Below, in pieces: positions 16,649 to 24,576 of a stretch of 44,206 nucleotides of DNA. The notes under the pieces are model-generated. The model worked only from the letters and a program-made list of their open reading frames with translations, was not told the DNA's origin and did no database searches. The position numbers were made by a program, and so were the translations under genes. This DNA is from Candidatus Woesearchaeota archaeon CG1_02_57_44 (lineage in GTDB: Archaea > Nanobdellota > Nanobdellia > Woesearchaeales > CG1-02-57-44), in NCBI GenBank assembly GCA_001871415.1, contig MNWW01000069.1, forward strand, positions 1 to 44,206. The letters run 5' to 3'. Position 1 is the first letter of the stretch. Each line of letters begins with the position of its first letter.

Positions 16649-17581
16649 ATGGCAGTAAAAGAAGCGAAAGTAGTGTTTGACCACATTTTCAATGAACTTG
16701 AGCTCGTTGTCGTCGGACAACGACAGCTGCTCGAGCAGATGCTCGTCGCCATCCTCTGCGACGCGAACGCACTGCTCGAGTCTGTGCCAGGGCTTGCTAA
16801 GACCCTGTCCATCAAGACGCTCTCGCAGGTCATGGACCTCAAGTTCGCGCGCGTCCAGGCGACCCCTGACCTGATGCCCTCGGACATCACGGGCACGTAT
16901 GTCCTCGACGAGCACCACGGTAAGCGCGAGTTCACCTTCCAGCCAGGACCTATCTTCGCCAACATCGTGCTTGTCGACGAGATAAACCGCGCGACGCCTA
17001 AGACGCAATCAGCCCTGCTCGAGGCAATGCAGGAGAAGCAGGTGACGGTCCTCAACAAGACCTACCCGATGGAAAAACCATTCTTTGTGCTGGCGACGCA
17101 GAATCCCATTGAGCAGGAGGGAACGTTTCCCCTGCCCGAAGCCCAGCAGGACCGCTTTCTGCTGAAGATCAGAGTAGATTATCCAACAGTCAAGGATGAA
17201 CTGGAGATTGTGGAACGGTTCACGGAAAAAGGCCAGCTGAAAGTGCCAAAAGCGATTATCAAGAAGGATACGCTTCTCAAGCTGCAGGAGACCGCGATGC
17301 TTATTCCCATCAGCAATGACCTCAAGAAGATGATAGTGAACGCGGTCACGCAGACACGCAAGATGCCCGAACTCATCGAGAATGGCGCGTCACCAAGGGC
17401 GAGCATCGGCCTGGTGCAGGCGGCCAAGGCGAGGGCGCTCATCCAGGGCAGGAACTACGTGAGCAAGGAAGATGTCATAGAAATGGCATATCCCGTGCTT
17501 CGCCATCGCATCCTGCTCAGCTTCGAGGCGCAGCGCAAGAGCATGAGCCCTGATGATATCATCGCCAAGATAGTGAAATGA
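16649..17581 (+). CDS. MoxR-family AAA+ ATPase
   Basis: 310 aa, the normal MoxR size. Walker A is SVPGLAKTLS (about 46-55, with Ser in the place of the usual first Gly), Walker B is IVLVDEINRATP (about 107-118), sensor 1 is VLATQNPIEQEGTF and the arginine-finger region is LPEAQQDRFLL. A GGTGAG site precedes the ATG. MoxR ATPases act as chaperones that insert metal cofactors or remodel VWA-containing complexes. Here it is encoded after two VWA membrane proteins and before a DUF58 protein. Confidence 0.95.
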   Translation: MAVKEAKVVFDHIFNELELVVVGQRQLLEQMLVAILCDANALLESVPGLAKTLSIKTLSQVMDLKFARVQATPDLMPSDITGTYVLDEHHGKREFTFQPGPIFANIVLVDEINRATPKTQSALLEAMQEKQVTVLNKTYPMEKPFFVLATQNPIEQEGTFPLPEAQQDRFLLKIRVDYPTVKDELEIVERFTEKGQLKVPKAIIKKDTLLKLQETAMLIPISNDLKKMIVNAVTQTRKMPELIENGASPRASIGLVQAAKARALIQGRNYVSKEDVIEMAYPVLRHRILLSFEAQRKSMSPDDIIAKIVK

Positions 17582-17670
17582 TGGTAACGAATGTCCAAGA
17601 CAAGGATGCGATGCAACATACCATGTACGACACCATGACGACCCAAAGCATCAGTGGAGCTGTGGCCTAG
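17581..17670 (+). other. 29-codon ORF linking moxR and the DUF58 gene
   Basis: ATG at 17581 overlaps the moxR stop (TGATG). The frame runs 29 codons (MVTNVQDKDAMQHTMYDTMT...) to a TAG that is followed at once by the DUF58 ATG (TAGATG), in the same frame. It may be a coupling leader peptide or a chance ORF. UAG read-through would add an N-terminal extension to DUF58, but nothing else supports recoding. Confidence 0.3.
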
Positions 17671-18522
17671 ATGGTCAATGAGGACTTCCTGAAGCAATTG
17701 GATCGCCTGAAGTTGGTCATTGACCGCAAGGTCAATGCGCACATGGCAGGGCAGAAGGAATCCCTGATGCCAGGTCAGGGGCTTATCTTCAAGGACAGGG
17801 CCCAGTACACGCCCGGCGAGGATTTCCGCCATATCGACTGGCAGGTGCTGGCACGGACAGACAAGCTGTTCGTCCGGCATTTTGAGTCTGAGAAGAACCT
17901 GACCGTGCACATCCTCGTCGATTACAGCGGAAGCATGCAGTACGGGACACAGGCGAGCAAGAGCTCCTACGCTGCCATGCTGGCGCTGGGGTTCGCCTAT
18001 ATGGCGAATAAGGACGGCGAGCGATTCTCCATCAGCACGTTCTCGGACAGCATTGAGCCAGTGCGACCTAGGCGCGGTATGGCGCAGATGGCAAGTGTCT
18101 TTGAATACCTCAACACGAAGAGGCCGAAGGGAAAGACCTCGTATAGCACATCCCTGATGCAATATGCCAAGCGCATCAGCTCAAGCTCCATGGTCGTTGT
18201 CATCAGCGATTTCCTCTATGATCTCAAGGACATCGAGGAAGCGCTCTGGGCATTTTCAAAGCATCAGCTGATTGTCGTGCAGGTGCTTGACCCGACGGAG
18301 CGCCATCTGACCCTGGAAGGTGACGTCAATCTCAAGGACCTGGAGACAGGGGCCGTCATGCACACCTATATCACCAAACCATTCCGCAACAATTATGCGA
18401 AGCAGCTGGACAGCCACATCATCAACCTGGCGCAGGTCTGCATCAGCATGCGCGCCAAGTTCTACAGCTTGAGCGTCAATGACCCGGTGTTTGATTTCTT
18501 CTATTCCCTGTTTGGTAGATGA
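17671..18522 (+). CDS. DUF58-domain protein (VWA-like)
   Basis: 283 aa, cytosolic, no membrane segment. It has the DUF58 signature YTPGEDFRHIDWQVLAR (about 48-64) followed by LFVRHFESEKNLTVHIL and a MIDAS-type DYSGSMQYG around 87-95. DUF58 proteins are the usual partner of MoxR ATPases. Here the pair lies after the membrane VWA genes, the reverse of the common moxR-DUF58-VWA order. The start at 17671 gives a complete domain; see the 29-codon ORF just before it. Confidence 0.93.
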   Translation: MVNEDFLKQLDRLKLVIDRKVNAHMAGQKESLMPGQGLIFKDRAQYTPGEDFRHIDWQVLARTDKLFVRHFESEKNLTVHILVDYSGSMQYGTQASKSSYAAMLALGFAYMANKDGERFSISTFSDSIEPVRPRRGMAQMASVFEYLNTKRPKGKTSYSTSLMQYAKRISSSSMVVVISDFLYDLKDIEEALWAFSKHQLIVVQVLDPTERHLTLEGDVNLKDLETGAVMHTYITKPFRNNYAKQLDSHIINLAQVCISMRAKFYSLSVNDPVFDFFYSLFGR

Positions 18523-18529
18523 GAAGCAG

Positions 18530-19138
18530 ATGACCAGGACCACGATGGATGAGAGGACAGACAAGACCATCAGCAGCTACGACGCCAATGTCGCTGAGTA
18601 TGAAGCATCCACCAAAGACATTATCCCGCAGGCGCTCACCAAGGTCGCCGCAATGCTTCCGGAAGGGCCAGTACTCGATGTCGGCGCAGGCTACGGCCGC
18701 GACGCGCTCTGGCTCCAGCAGCAGGGTTTTGAGGTCATATGCATGGAGCCATCGGCGAGGATGAGGGAGCGATGCAAAGAGCGCGGTCTCAAGAAGGTGA
18801 TAGACGGTCGCATGGAACACCTGCAAGCGTTGCAGCATCCGGAGGGAGGCTACGCGGGCATCCTGTTCGTGGGTTCGCTTTTGCATGTGCCAAAGAAAGC
18901 GGCTCCAAATATACTCAAGACTGCGGCGTCCCTGCTCAAGGAAGGAGGCATCATCTATCTCGCGCTGCAGCACGGCAAGGGCGAGGTCATGCGATCAGGG
19001 GGCATGCTGCAGGCAGAACGATTCTTCGCCTTATACGAGAGGGACGAGGCCAGAGCGCTTCTCGCCAGCGCAGGATTGCACGTGGTATGGGAGCGCATGG
19101 ACGAGAAATGGATGAATTTTATCGTACAGAAGGCATGA
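18530..19138 (+). CDS. Class I SAM-dependent methyltransferase
   Basis: 202 aa from the ATG at 18530, seven bases after the DUF58 stop; the frame is open further upstream, but that part lies inside DUF58. Motif I is VLDVGAGYGRDAL, with a following VICMEPSARM acidic loop and GGIIYLALQHGKGE later; this is the common Methyltransf_25-type fold. Substrate not identifiable. Its position suggests cotranscription with the VWA/MoxR operon, though it need not share its function. Confidence 0.85.
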   Translation: MTRTTMDERTDKTISSYDANVAEYEASTKDIIPQALTKVAAMLPEGPVLDVGAGYGRDALWLQQQGFEVICMEPSARMRERCKERGLKKVIDGRMEHLQALQHPEGGYAGILFVGSLLHVPKKAAPNILKTAASLLKEGGIIYLALQHGKGEVMRSGGMLQAERFFALYERDEARALLASAGLHVVWERMDEKWMNFIVQKA

Positions 19139-19166
19139 TCCGCGACCAGGACACCGCACGGCCAAT

Positions 19167-19176
19167 GTTTATAAAC
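19167..19176 (+). promoter_or_regulatory. TATA box for proB
   Basis: GTTTATAAAC, a perfect palindrome, centred 27 bp upstream of the ATG at 19199. Confidence 0.75.
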
Positions 19177-19198
19177 AATACGGAGTTTTCCCGGGTCA

Positions 19199-19984
19199 AT
19201 GGACAATCGCGTGGTGGTCAAGCTGGGCTCGGATGTGACGACCGACCAGCATCTGGAAAGCCTGCTCGAAGACATCAGCCGGCTGCGGGACAGCTACGAG
19301 TTCCTGGTGGTCAGCTCCGGGGCAGGCAAGAGAGGAAAGATCAATGGCGATAGGACGGACGAGCCATTGCCTTCAAGGCAGGCGCGATGTGCAGTCGGCC
19401 AGATAGACCTGATGCACGCATACCAGCAGGCCGCCGCACCGTATGGGATGCACGTGGCGCAGGTGCTGCTGACGCCGGAGGACTTCAGCCCCTGGTGGAC
19501 GCTGCTTCCCCCTATCCGCAGAAGGCGCGACAATATGTTCAGTACCCTGGAGACCCTGCTTAACAAGCAGGTGCTGCCGATCATCAATGAGAATGACACG
19601 GTGGCGACTGCCGAGATTCAGTTCGGGGATAATGACATCCTTGGCGCGCTGGTGGCAAGGGGCATGCAAGCGAGGCAGTACATCATGCTCTCCACGGCGA
19701 ATGGCTTTCAGAAGCACGGCAGACATGTCAGTATGGTGGACTATGGCAACATCCGCCCGCTCTACCAGTATGTCAGCGGCGAGCATAGTGAGAACGGTAC
19801 AGGTGGCATGAGAAGCAAGCTGGACGCAGCGAGATTGGTGACCAGGCACGGCATGACCGCGACCATCGCGAGCGGCAATGAGCCGCACGTGCTGGCGCGA
19901 CTGCTGGAAGGCCACAGAGGAGGATTAGGTGAAGCATATGGACACGTGATGAGCACACGATTCCTCCCACGGCCGCGCTATTGA
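19199..19984 (+). CDS. proB: Glutamate 5-kinase (proline synthesis), PUA-less
   Basis: Phosphorylates glutamate to glutamyl-5-phosphate, the first step toward proline. The 261-aa amino-acid-kinase fold shows VVKLGSDVTT at the start, FLVVSSGAGKRG, the central PIINENDTVA followed by IQFGDNDILGALVA, and GTGGMRSKLDAARL, all glutamate-5-kinase marks. The C-terminal PUA domain of longer bacterial enzymes is absent. proA is not in the window. It has its own leaderless promoter and lies just before a tRNA-Pro gene. Confidence 0.9.
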   Translation: MDNRVVVKLGSDVTTDQHLESLLEDISRLRDSYEFLVVSSGAGKRGKINGDRTDEPLPSRQARCAVGQIDLMHAYQQAAAPYGMHVAQVLLTPEDFSPWWTLLPPIRRRRDNMFSTLETLLNKQVLPIINENDTVATAEIQFGDNDILGALVARGMQARQYIMLSTANGFQKHGRHVSMVDYGNIRPLYQYVSGEHSENGTGGMRSKLDAARLVTRHGMTATIASGNEPHVLARLLEGHRGGLGEAYGHVMSTRFLPRPRY

Positions 19985-20060
19985 GCAGGAGCTACCAAGC
20001 AGAAGATTCATAAACCAGAGTGAAAAAATCAAGCAATAATCAGAACAACATGAGTGAATC

Positions 20061-20134
20061 GGGGCTGTAGTGTAACTTGGTTATCACCGGCGGTTCGGGG
20101 CCGCCTGATCGGGGTTCAAATCCTCGCAGCCCCA
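20061..20134 (+). tRNA. tRNA-Pro (anticodon CGG)
   Basis: 74 nt, no intron, no encoded CCA. Acceptor GGGGCTG/CAGCCCC, D stem GTG/CAC, anticodon stem GGCGG/CCGCC with loop TTCGGGG (U33, anticodon CGG reading CCG), T arm CGGGG-TTCAAAT-CCTCG, discriminator A73. Confidence 0.93.
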
Positions 20135-20207
20135 TGTTTTCCAATTCCTATTGAATCATATTGAAACTGCCAGACCCAGGAGATCATTACAGCGCAAGGT
20201 GATAATA

Positions 20208-20369
20208 ATGGTAGCTAAGAACAGACGTACAAGTACAGAACTGAAAGTTCTTGATGATGAAGGTGAATTGAATGAACAGACAATAAGAGATATCGAGTCC
20301 GCCAGAGAAGAGTTCAGAGAAGGCAAAACTATTTCTCACGCCAAGCTAAAAAAAGAGCTTGGTTTCTGA
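20208..20369 (+). CDS. Small RelB-like antitoxin candidate, orphan
   Basis: 53 aa from the ATG at 20208 with AAGGTGAT just upstream. The charged, helix-rich product (LDDEGELNEQTIRDIESARE, then a KTISHAKLKKELGF tail) looks like the short C-terminal wrapping part of type II antitoxins that bind RelE-type toxins, but a DNA-binding fold is not obvious. No toxin gene follows; the next gene is a helicase. The gene is clearly richer in A/T than its neighbours and lies just after a tRNA, consistent with acquisition at a tRNA site. Confidence 0.6.
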   Translation: MVAKNRRTSTELKVLDDEGELNEQTIRDIESAREEFREGKTISHAKLKKELGF

Positions 20370-20404
20370 ACCAGTACTTGCACTCAACCCAACATCCCAC
20401 CATA

Positions 20405-20414
20405 CCTTTATAAC
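20405..20414 (+). promoter_or_regulatory. TATA box for the first DEAD-box helicase
   Basis: CCTTTATAAC centred about 27 bp upstream of the ATG at 20437. Confidence 0.75.
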
Positions 20415-20436
20415 AACAGGCCCATTTTGACCCCTC

Positions 20437-21567
20437 ATGCCAGAGCAGCCACAGCCAACCAACCCAGCGTTCGCGTCATTGGGACTGCGAAAAGACATAG
20501 TAGCCGCGCTTAGAGTAAACAATCGCATCAACCCCATCGACGTGCAGCAGGCAGTCATCCCGCTGGCCCTCCAGAAGAAGAACATCGTCTTCACAGCGCG
20601 CACCGGCAGCGGCAAGACCCTCGCGTTTCTGCTCGGATACCTCGGAAGCATCAATCCCAAGCTGGGGCTGCAGATGCTCATCATCGTACCGACACGGGAG
20701 CTGTGCATCCAGGTGGGCAAGGAATGCGCCACTATCGCTGATCCCTTAGGCATCAGGGTCGGCACGCTCTATGGCGGAAGGCCCATCGGCGGCGACTACA
20801 GGACGACCAAGAAGAAGATACAGATTCTGGTCGGAACGCCCGGCAGGCTCGTGCAGCACATCAATGAGAAACATATCAAGCCCGGCGAAGTCAAGTATCT
20901 GGTCTTTGATGAATCAGATCAGATGTTCGATGACGGTTTCGCCGAGGAGTGCGCCTACATCGCAGAGCGCTGCAACAAGTATGTCCAGATGGTGCTCGCG
21001 TCAGCGACCATCACAGAGAAAGTGAAGGACTTCATCAAGACCGTGATACCCACGCATGAGCTTTTGCAAGTGGGGGAACTGATTCCAGAGAATATTACGC
21101 AGGAAAAGCTGTACTGCAGCAAGGAGGACAAACCGGATATTGTCCTGCGTTTCCTGACCAAACAAAAAATCCGCCGAGCGCTGGTATTCTGCAATACCAA
21201 GGTCAAGTGCACAGAGTTGGCATCATTTCTGGCGGCCAATAACATCTACACCTATCAGCTCTCATCCAGCCTGGACCAGAAAGGCAGGATAAATACGCTC
21301 AACCTATTCAAGGACGGCAAGATTCGCGTCCTGGTCGCGACCGACATGGCAGCCCGTGGCCTGCATATGCTCAATGTGGACTGTATCATCAATTATGATC
21401 TGCCTACTAGGCAGGAGTTCTACATCCACAGGATTGGCAGGACAGGGCGTGACAACAAGCCAGGCAGAAGTCTGTCGCTGGTATGCCCGGAGGATGTCGA
21501 GCGCATGAGACAGCTGGAAGAGATCTACAAGCTTAACATTCAGCTTATGCCCTGGGACGATAATTAG
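20437..21567 (+). CDS. DEAD-box RNA helicase (DESD variant)
   Basis: 376 aa with the two RecA domains and little else. Q-motif-like [12 protein letters not shown], motif I ARTGSGKT, Ia [10 protein letters not shown], Ib GTPGRL, motif II DESD (Ser in place of Ala), motif III SAT, motif [11 protein letters not shown] and motif [10 protein letters not shown]. It is a compact, eIF4A-sized enzyme that unwinds or remodels RNA. It has its own TATA box. Its 3' end overlaps the convergent helicase by 23 bp. Confidence 0.95.
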   Translation: MPEQPQPTNPAFASLGLRKDIVAALRVNNRINPIDVQQAVIPLALQKKNIVFTARTGSGKTLAFLLGYLGSINPKLGLQMLIIVPTRELCIQVGKECATIADPLGIRVGTLYGGRPIGGDYRTTKKKIQILVGTPGRLVQHINEKHIKPGEVKYLVFDESDQMFDDGFAEECAYIAERCNKYVQMVLASATITEKVKDFIKTVIPTHELLQVGELIPENITQEKLYCSKEDKPDIVLRFLTKQKIRRALVFCNTKVKCTELASFLAANNIYTYQLSSSLDQKGRINTLNLFKDGKIRVLVATDMAARGLHMLNVDCIINYDLPTRQEFYIHRIGRTGRDNKPGRSLSLVCPEDVERMRQLEEIYKLNIQLMPWDDN

Positions 21568-22954
21568 AACCCCTGGGGCGCGCGCCACCGCGCGATCCTT
21601 GGCTTCTACCAGCGCTGCTACGCAATGGCGGCTTGCCAGCGCCGCGACCGCCTGACGATGACCGTGGCCCATCGCGCCGGAAACCTCCGCTACTGCCCCG
21701 CGTGGGTGCGCGTCCACCACTCGGTCGACCGCCGCCATAACTGCTCCGATTACTATCACTTCTGCGCACGAACGGCCGCTTCGGTGGGGGCCTTGCTTCA
21801 GCCCCGCGCGCCATGCGCGCGCGTTCTGAATGGTACTGATGCTCGGCGACAGGGATGTCCTGGCGGATGAGTTTCTCTATATCGCGCAGGTAGTCGCGCT
21901 CGTCCGCGGCGCAAAAGGAAAATGCGGTTCCTTCAGCACCGGCGCGCGCGGTCCTGCCAATGCGATGCACATAAGATTCTGACTCATTGGGAAGGTCATA
22001 GTTGATGACGTGCGAGATATCCTCGATGTCAATGCCACGAGCAGCGATATCTGTCGCCACCAGCACTTTGATGCGTCCGGCCTTGAAGTCCTGAAGAGTC
22101 TTGGTGCGCTGGTTCTGGGTCTTGTTACCATGGATGGCGTCCGCGCGGAAGCGGTTTTGCGAGAGCATCTTGGCGACCTTGTTGGCCCGATGCTTGGTCC
22201 TGGTGAAGACCAGCACGCAGCTCAGATGCTTCTGATCGAGCAATTCAAGCAGCAGGTCATCCTTGCGAGGGGTGTCCACAAAAAAAACCTTTTGCTCCAC
22301 CCGTTCCACGGTCGTGGCCTGCGGCGCTACTTCAACACGGGCCGGTTTCTGCAGCAGGGTGTGCGCAAGCTGCGTCACCTCCCGTGACATGGTGGCTGAG
22401 AACAGCAAGGTCTGCCGCTGCTTTGGAACCGCAGTGGCGATGCGTCGCACATCAGGGATAAAGCCCATGTCCAGCATCCTGTCCGCTTCATCCAGGACAA
22501 AGAACTCGACATGACCCAGGTGCACATGTCCCTGCTCCATCAAGTCAAGCAGCCTTCCGGGAGTCGCGACCAGTATGTCAATGCCTCGGTTGAGCTCGCG
22601 GACTTGCGGCACCTGACTGACACCACCAAAGACGACGGTGTGGCGAAAACGAAGGAATCTTCCATAAGCGGCGAAACTCTCCCCTATCTGGGCTGCAAGC
22701 TCGCGCGTCGGAGCGAGGACCAGGCAGCGCGGAGTCCCTCTGGGCAATATCTTACGCTGCGCGGTCATGCGCTGCAATATGGGCAGGACGAACGCCGCAG
22801 TCTTGCCCGTGCCAGTCTGGGCGATGCCGATGATGTCTTTTCCCTCGAGTAGCAAGGGGATGGCCTGCTCCTGGATGGGCGTCGGAGTGGTATAGCCCTC
22901 TTTGGTTATGGCCTGCTGCAAAGATTCAATAAGCTTCATAGGGGCAAATGACAT
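21545..22954 (-). CDS. DEAD-box RNA helicase, RhlE-like, with an RG-rich tail
   Basis: 469 aa. Motifs: Q motif [33 protein letters not shown] ([13 protein letters not shown]), [13 protein letters not shown] and [10 protein letters not shown]. From about residue 390 the protein becomes Arg/Gly/Ser/Pro-rich ([43 protein letters not shown]), a disordered RNA-binding tail as in bacterial RhlE/CsdA-like helicases. Probable roles are rRNA processing or mRNA remodelling. A leader with GAGGTACC precedes the ATG, and a TATA-like box is present upstream. Confidence 0.95.
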   Translation of the reverse strand: MSFAPMKLIESLQQAITKEGYTTPTPIQEQAIPLLLEGKDIIGIAQTGTGKTAAFVLPILQRMTAQRKILPRGTPRCLVLAPTRELAAQIGESFAAYGRFLRFRHTVVFGGVSQVPQVRELNRGIDILVATPGRLLDLMEQGHVHLGHVEFFVLDEADRMLDMGFIPDVRRIATAVPKQRQTLLFSATMSREVTQLAHTLLQKPARVEVAPQATTVERVEQKVFFVDTPRKDDLLLELLDQKHLSCVLVFTRTKHRANKVAKMLSQNRFRADAIHGNKTQNQRTKTLQDFKAGRIKVLVATDIAARGIDIEDISHVINYDLPNESESYVHRIGRTARAGAEGTAFSFCAADERDYLRDIEKLIRQDIPVAEHQYHSERARMARGAEARPPPKRPFVRRSDSNRSSYGGGRPSGGRAPTRGSSGGFRRDGPRSSSGGRGAGKPPLRSSAGRSQGSRGGARPRGSNYRPRA

Positions 22955-22980
22955 GGTGGTACCTCAAGTGGCGCCAACAT

Positions 22981-22991
22981 GCGTATAATAG
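22981..22991 (-). promoter_or_regulatory. TATA box for the RhlE-like helicase
   Basis: GCTATTATACGC on the minus strand, about 32 bp upstream of the ATG, leaving a short leader that carries GAGGTACC. Confidence 0.55.
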
Positions 22992-23085
22992 CCGCGCCAC
23001 GCTCTAAGTATCCCAAAAAACCAGCGCTCCTATATAAGGGTGCACCATAAAAGAACAGGGGACTTGCACCTCCTGTCGTGGCAAC

Positions 23086-23095
23086 GCATATATAC
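23086..23095 (+). promoter_or_regulatory. TATA box for the GNAT acetyltransferase
   Basis: GCATATATAC about 28 bp upstream of the ATG at 23119. Confidence 0.72.
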
Positions 23096-23118
23096 ACAGA
23101 GCCGATTTCAAGTTCACT

Positions 23119-23622
23119 ATGCAAAAGGTCACCTTGCGGCGTCAGCGTATGTCAGACGCAAAGCGCTTCTATGAGATACTCTCCAGCCCAAGATTCATCT
23201 ATTTTAACCGCCCAACGAGTCTGCAGGACGAGATAACCTTTCTCAGTCTGAATAAGGAAAAGCAGCGACAGAACTTCGAGCATAGTTTCACCATTCTGCT
23301 CCAAGGCGCCATAGTAGGTGGTTGCGGTGTCAAGATTGACCAGCACAGGCCATTCATAGGCGAATTAGGCTATTTTATTGACGAACAGCACTGGGGCAGG
23401 GGAATCGCTTCTGAGGCAATAGCACTGCTGGAGCCCTTCACGTTTGAGAGACTCGAGTTGGAGCGCCTGACCATCATGACCCACACGAAGAACATCGCAA
23501 GCCAGAGGGTGGCCGTAAAGAGCGGCTTTTCACGCGAAGGTATGCTTAAAAAAGCGATTGCCATTGAAAATAAGCTGCATGACGCGTACCTGTACGCGAA
23601 AATCCAGCAGCAGCGACCATAG
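23119..23622 (+). CDS. GNAT acetyltransferase, RimJ/RimL-like
   Basis: 167 aa covering a single GNAT fold (Acetyltransf_3 type). It begins MQKVTLRRQRMSDAKRFYEI, has the beta4 segment IGELGYFIDEQHWGRGIASE with the acetyl-CoA loop (HWGRGIASEAIALL), then NIASQRVAVKSGFSREGMLK, the usual tail pattern of this subgroup. It probably acetylates a protein N-terminus or a small amine; the substrate cannot be told. Leaderless start. Confidence 0.92.
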   Translation: MQKVTLRRQRMSDAKRFYEILSSPRFIYFNRPTSLQDEITFLSLNKEKQRQNFEHSFTILLQGAIVGGCGVKIDQHRPFIGELGYFIDEQHWGRGIASEAIALLEPFTFERLELERLTIMTHTKNIASQRVAVKSGFSREGMLKKAIAIENKLHDAYLYAKIQQQRP

Positions 23623-23682
23623 AAACCACACGCTCTCCTTTCAGGGAAGTACCAGCGCTGCACATAGGCAATAATAGAAAAG

Positions 23683-23692
23683 TTTTTATAGG
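23683..23692 (+). promoter_or_regulatory. TATA box for the archaellin gene
   Basis: TTTTTATAGG, about 57 bp upstream of the ATG at 23745, leaving a leader of about 30 nt with GGGGTG near the start codon. Confidence 0.6.
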
Positions 23693-23744
23693 TAACACTC
23701 CAGAGTCAAAATAGGTCATTATTAAGTTCACGGGGTGTCGTTTC

Positions 23745-24440
23745 ATGGGAAAGAAAGCAGAAATGGGCATGGGAACGCTAATCATCTTCATCGCGATGAT
23801 TCTTGTGGCAGCAGTAGCGGCAAAAGTCCTTTTGAGCACCACTGGCTCATTGCAGAACAAGGCCCTGTCCACAGGAAAGTCCACGACCCAGGAAGTGGGA
23901 ACATCCCTGAAGACCGTTGAGATCTACGGTGAAGATGGAACAGACCAGCAGATAGATTACATATATGACACTGTGAAACTGAACAGCGGGTCGGATCAGC
24001 TACGCCTGCAGGACATGTTGCTTGTCTTGGCCCTGAAAGATGGCGCAACACCATATACCCTTTGACAGCACCATCCGTTGTGATAATGTGACCTACACCT
24101 ACAATTACACAGAGAATGGGACGGACCCAGCAGAAACATGCGTTATTCCAGGATGTATTGATGTGAATGTCACACCCTTGAATGACCACTACTATAATCA
24201 CATGACCACTACTATAATCACACCCGCTATGGCATGCAATACCAGATTACGGGCGGCAACAATAGGAGCGGGTATATGACCAAAGGTGACGTCCTCCAGC
24301 TGTGCCTGATGGCCACACGGCAGATAAATGAGAGCGAGAATATCAAGATTGACCTAATCCCAGCTGTTGGAGCATCGCATACTGTCGTTGGAAACATTCC
24401 ACAGTTGATAAAGGAGACAAGGGTCAATATTTATCCATGA
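23745..24440 (+). pseudogene. Archaellin gene broken by two frameshifts
   Basis: The first part (23745-24065) has the class III signal and hydrophobic N-terminus of archaellins (AEMGMGTLIIFIAMILVAAV). The frame changes near 24058-24060 (a CCC run; removing one C gives ATPYTFDSTIRCDNV). The second part (to about 24201) carries Asn-rich, sequon-bearing surface sequence. A 20-bp tandem duplication at 24182-24221 shifts the frame back; removing one copy rejoins it to GYMTKGDVLQLC and VGNIPQLIKETRVNIYP, a typical archaellin C-terminus. Repaired, it would encode about 224 aa. It could be a true pseudogene, a switching gene or two assembly errors. No fla/arl motor genes flank it. Confidence 0.85.
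24182..24221 (+). repeat. 20-bp perfect tandem duplication in the archaellin gene
   Basis: Two identical copies of ATGACCACTACTATAATCAC at 24182-24201 and 24202-24221. Loss of one copy exactly restores the reading frame across the second break. Confidence 0.95.
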
Positions 24441-24455
24441 GCAAACAAAGTACAA

Positions 24456-24490
24456 GCACAGGGAATATCAGCACCTGTGCAGCATTTTCT
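24456..24490 (+). terminator. Hairpin terminator after the archaellin gene
   Basis: Stem GCACAGG (24456-24462) / CCTGTGC (24474-24480), then a T-rich run beginning at 24485 (TTTTCTTTTC). It lies 16 bp after the archaellin stop. Confidence 0.6.
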
Positions 24491-24576
24491 TTTCTTGAAA
24501 GCCGTTACTAATCACTGTTCAGAAACAAGAAAGTGTGCATTGCAGCGGCCCTGGGACAAAGAACCTGATTAGTTAC

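Noticed and set aside
17668-17670. Pyrrolysine read-through at UAG before DUF58
   Set aside because: The DUF58 domain is complete from its own ATG, and no PYLIS-like element or pyl gene is visible.
20370-20436. Toxin partner for the antitoxin-like gene
   Set aside because: Only 67 bp lie before the helicase, containing its promoter and no ORF.
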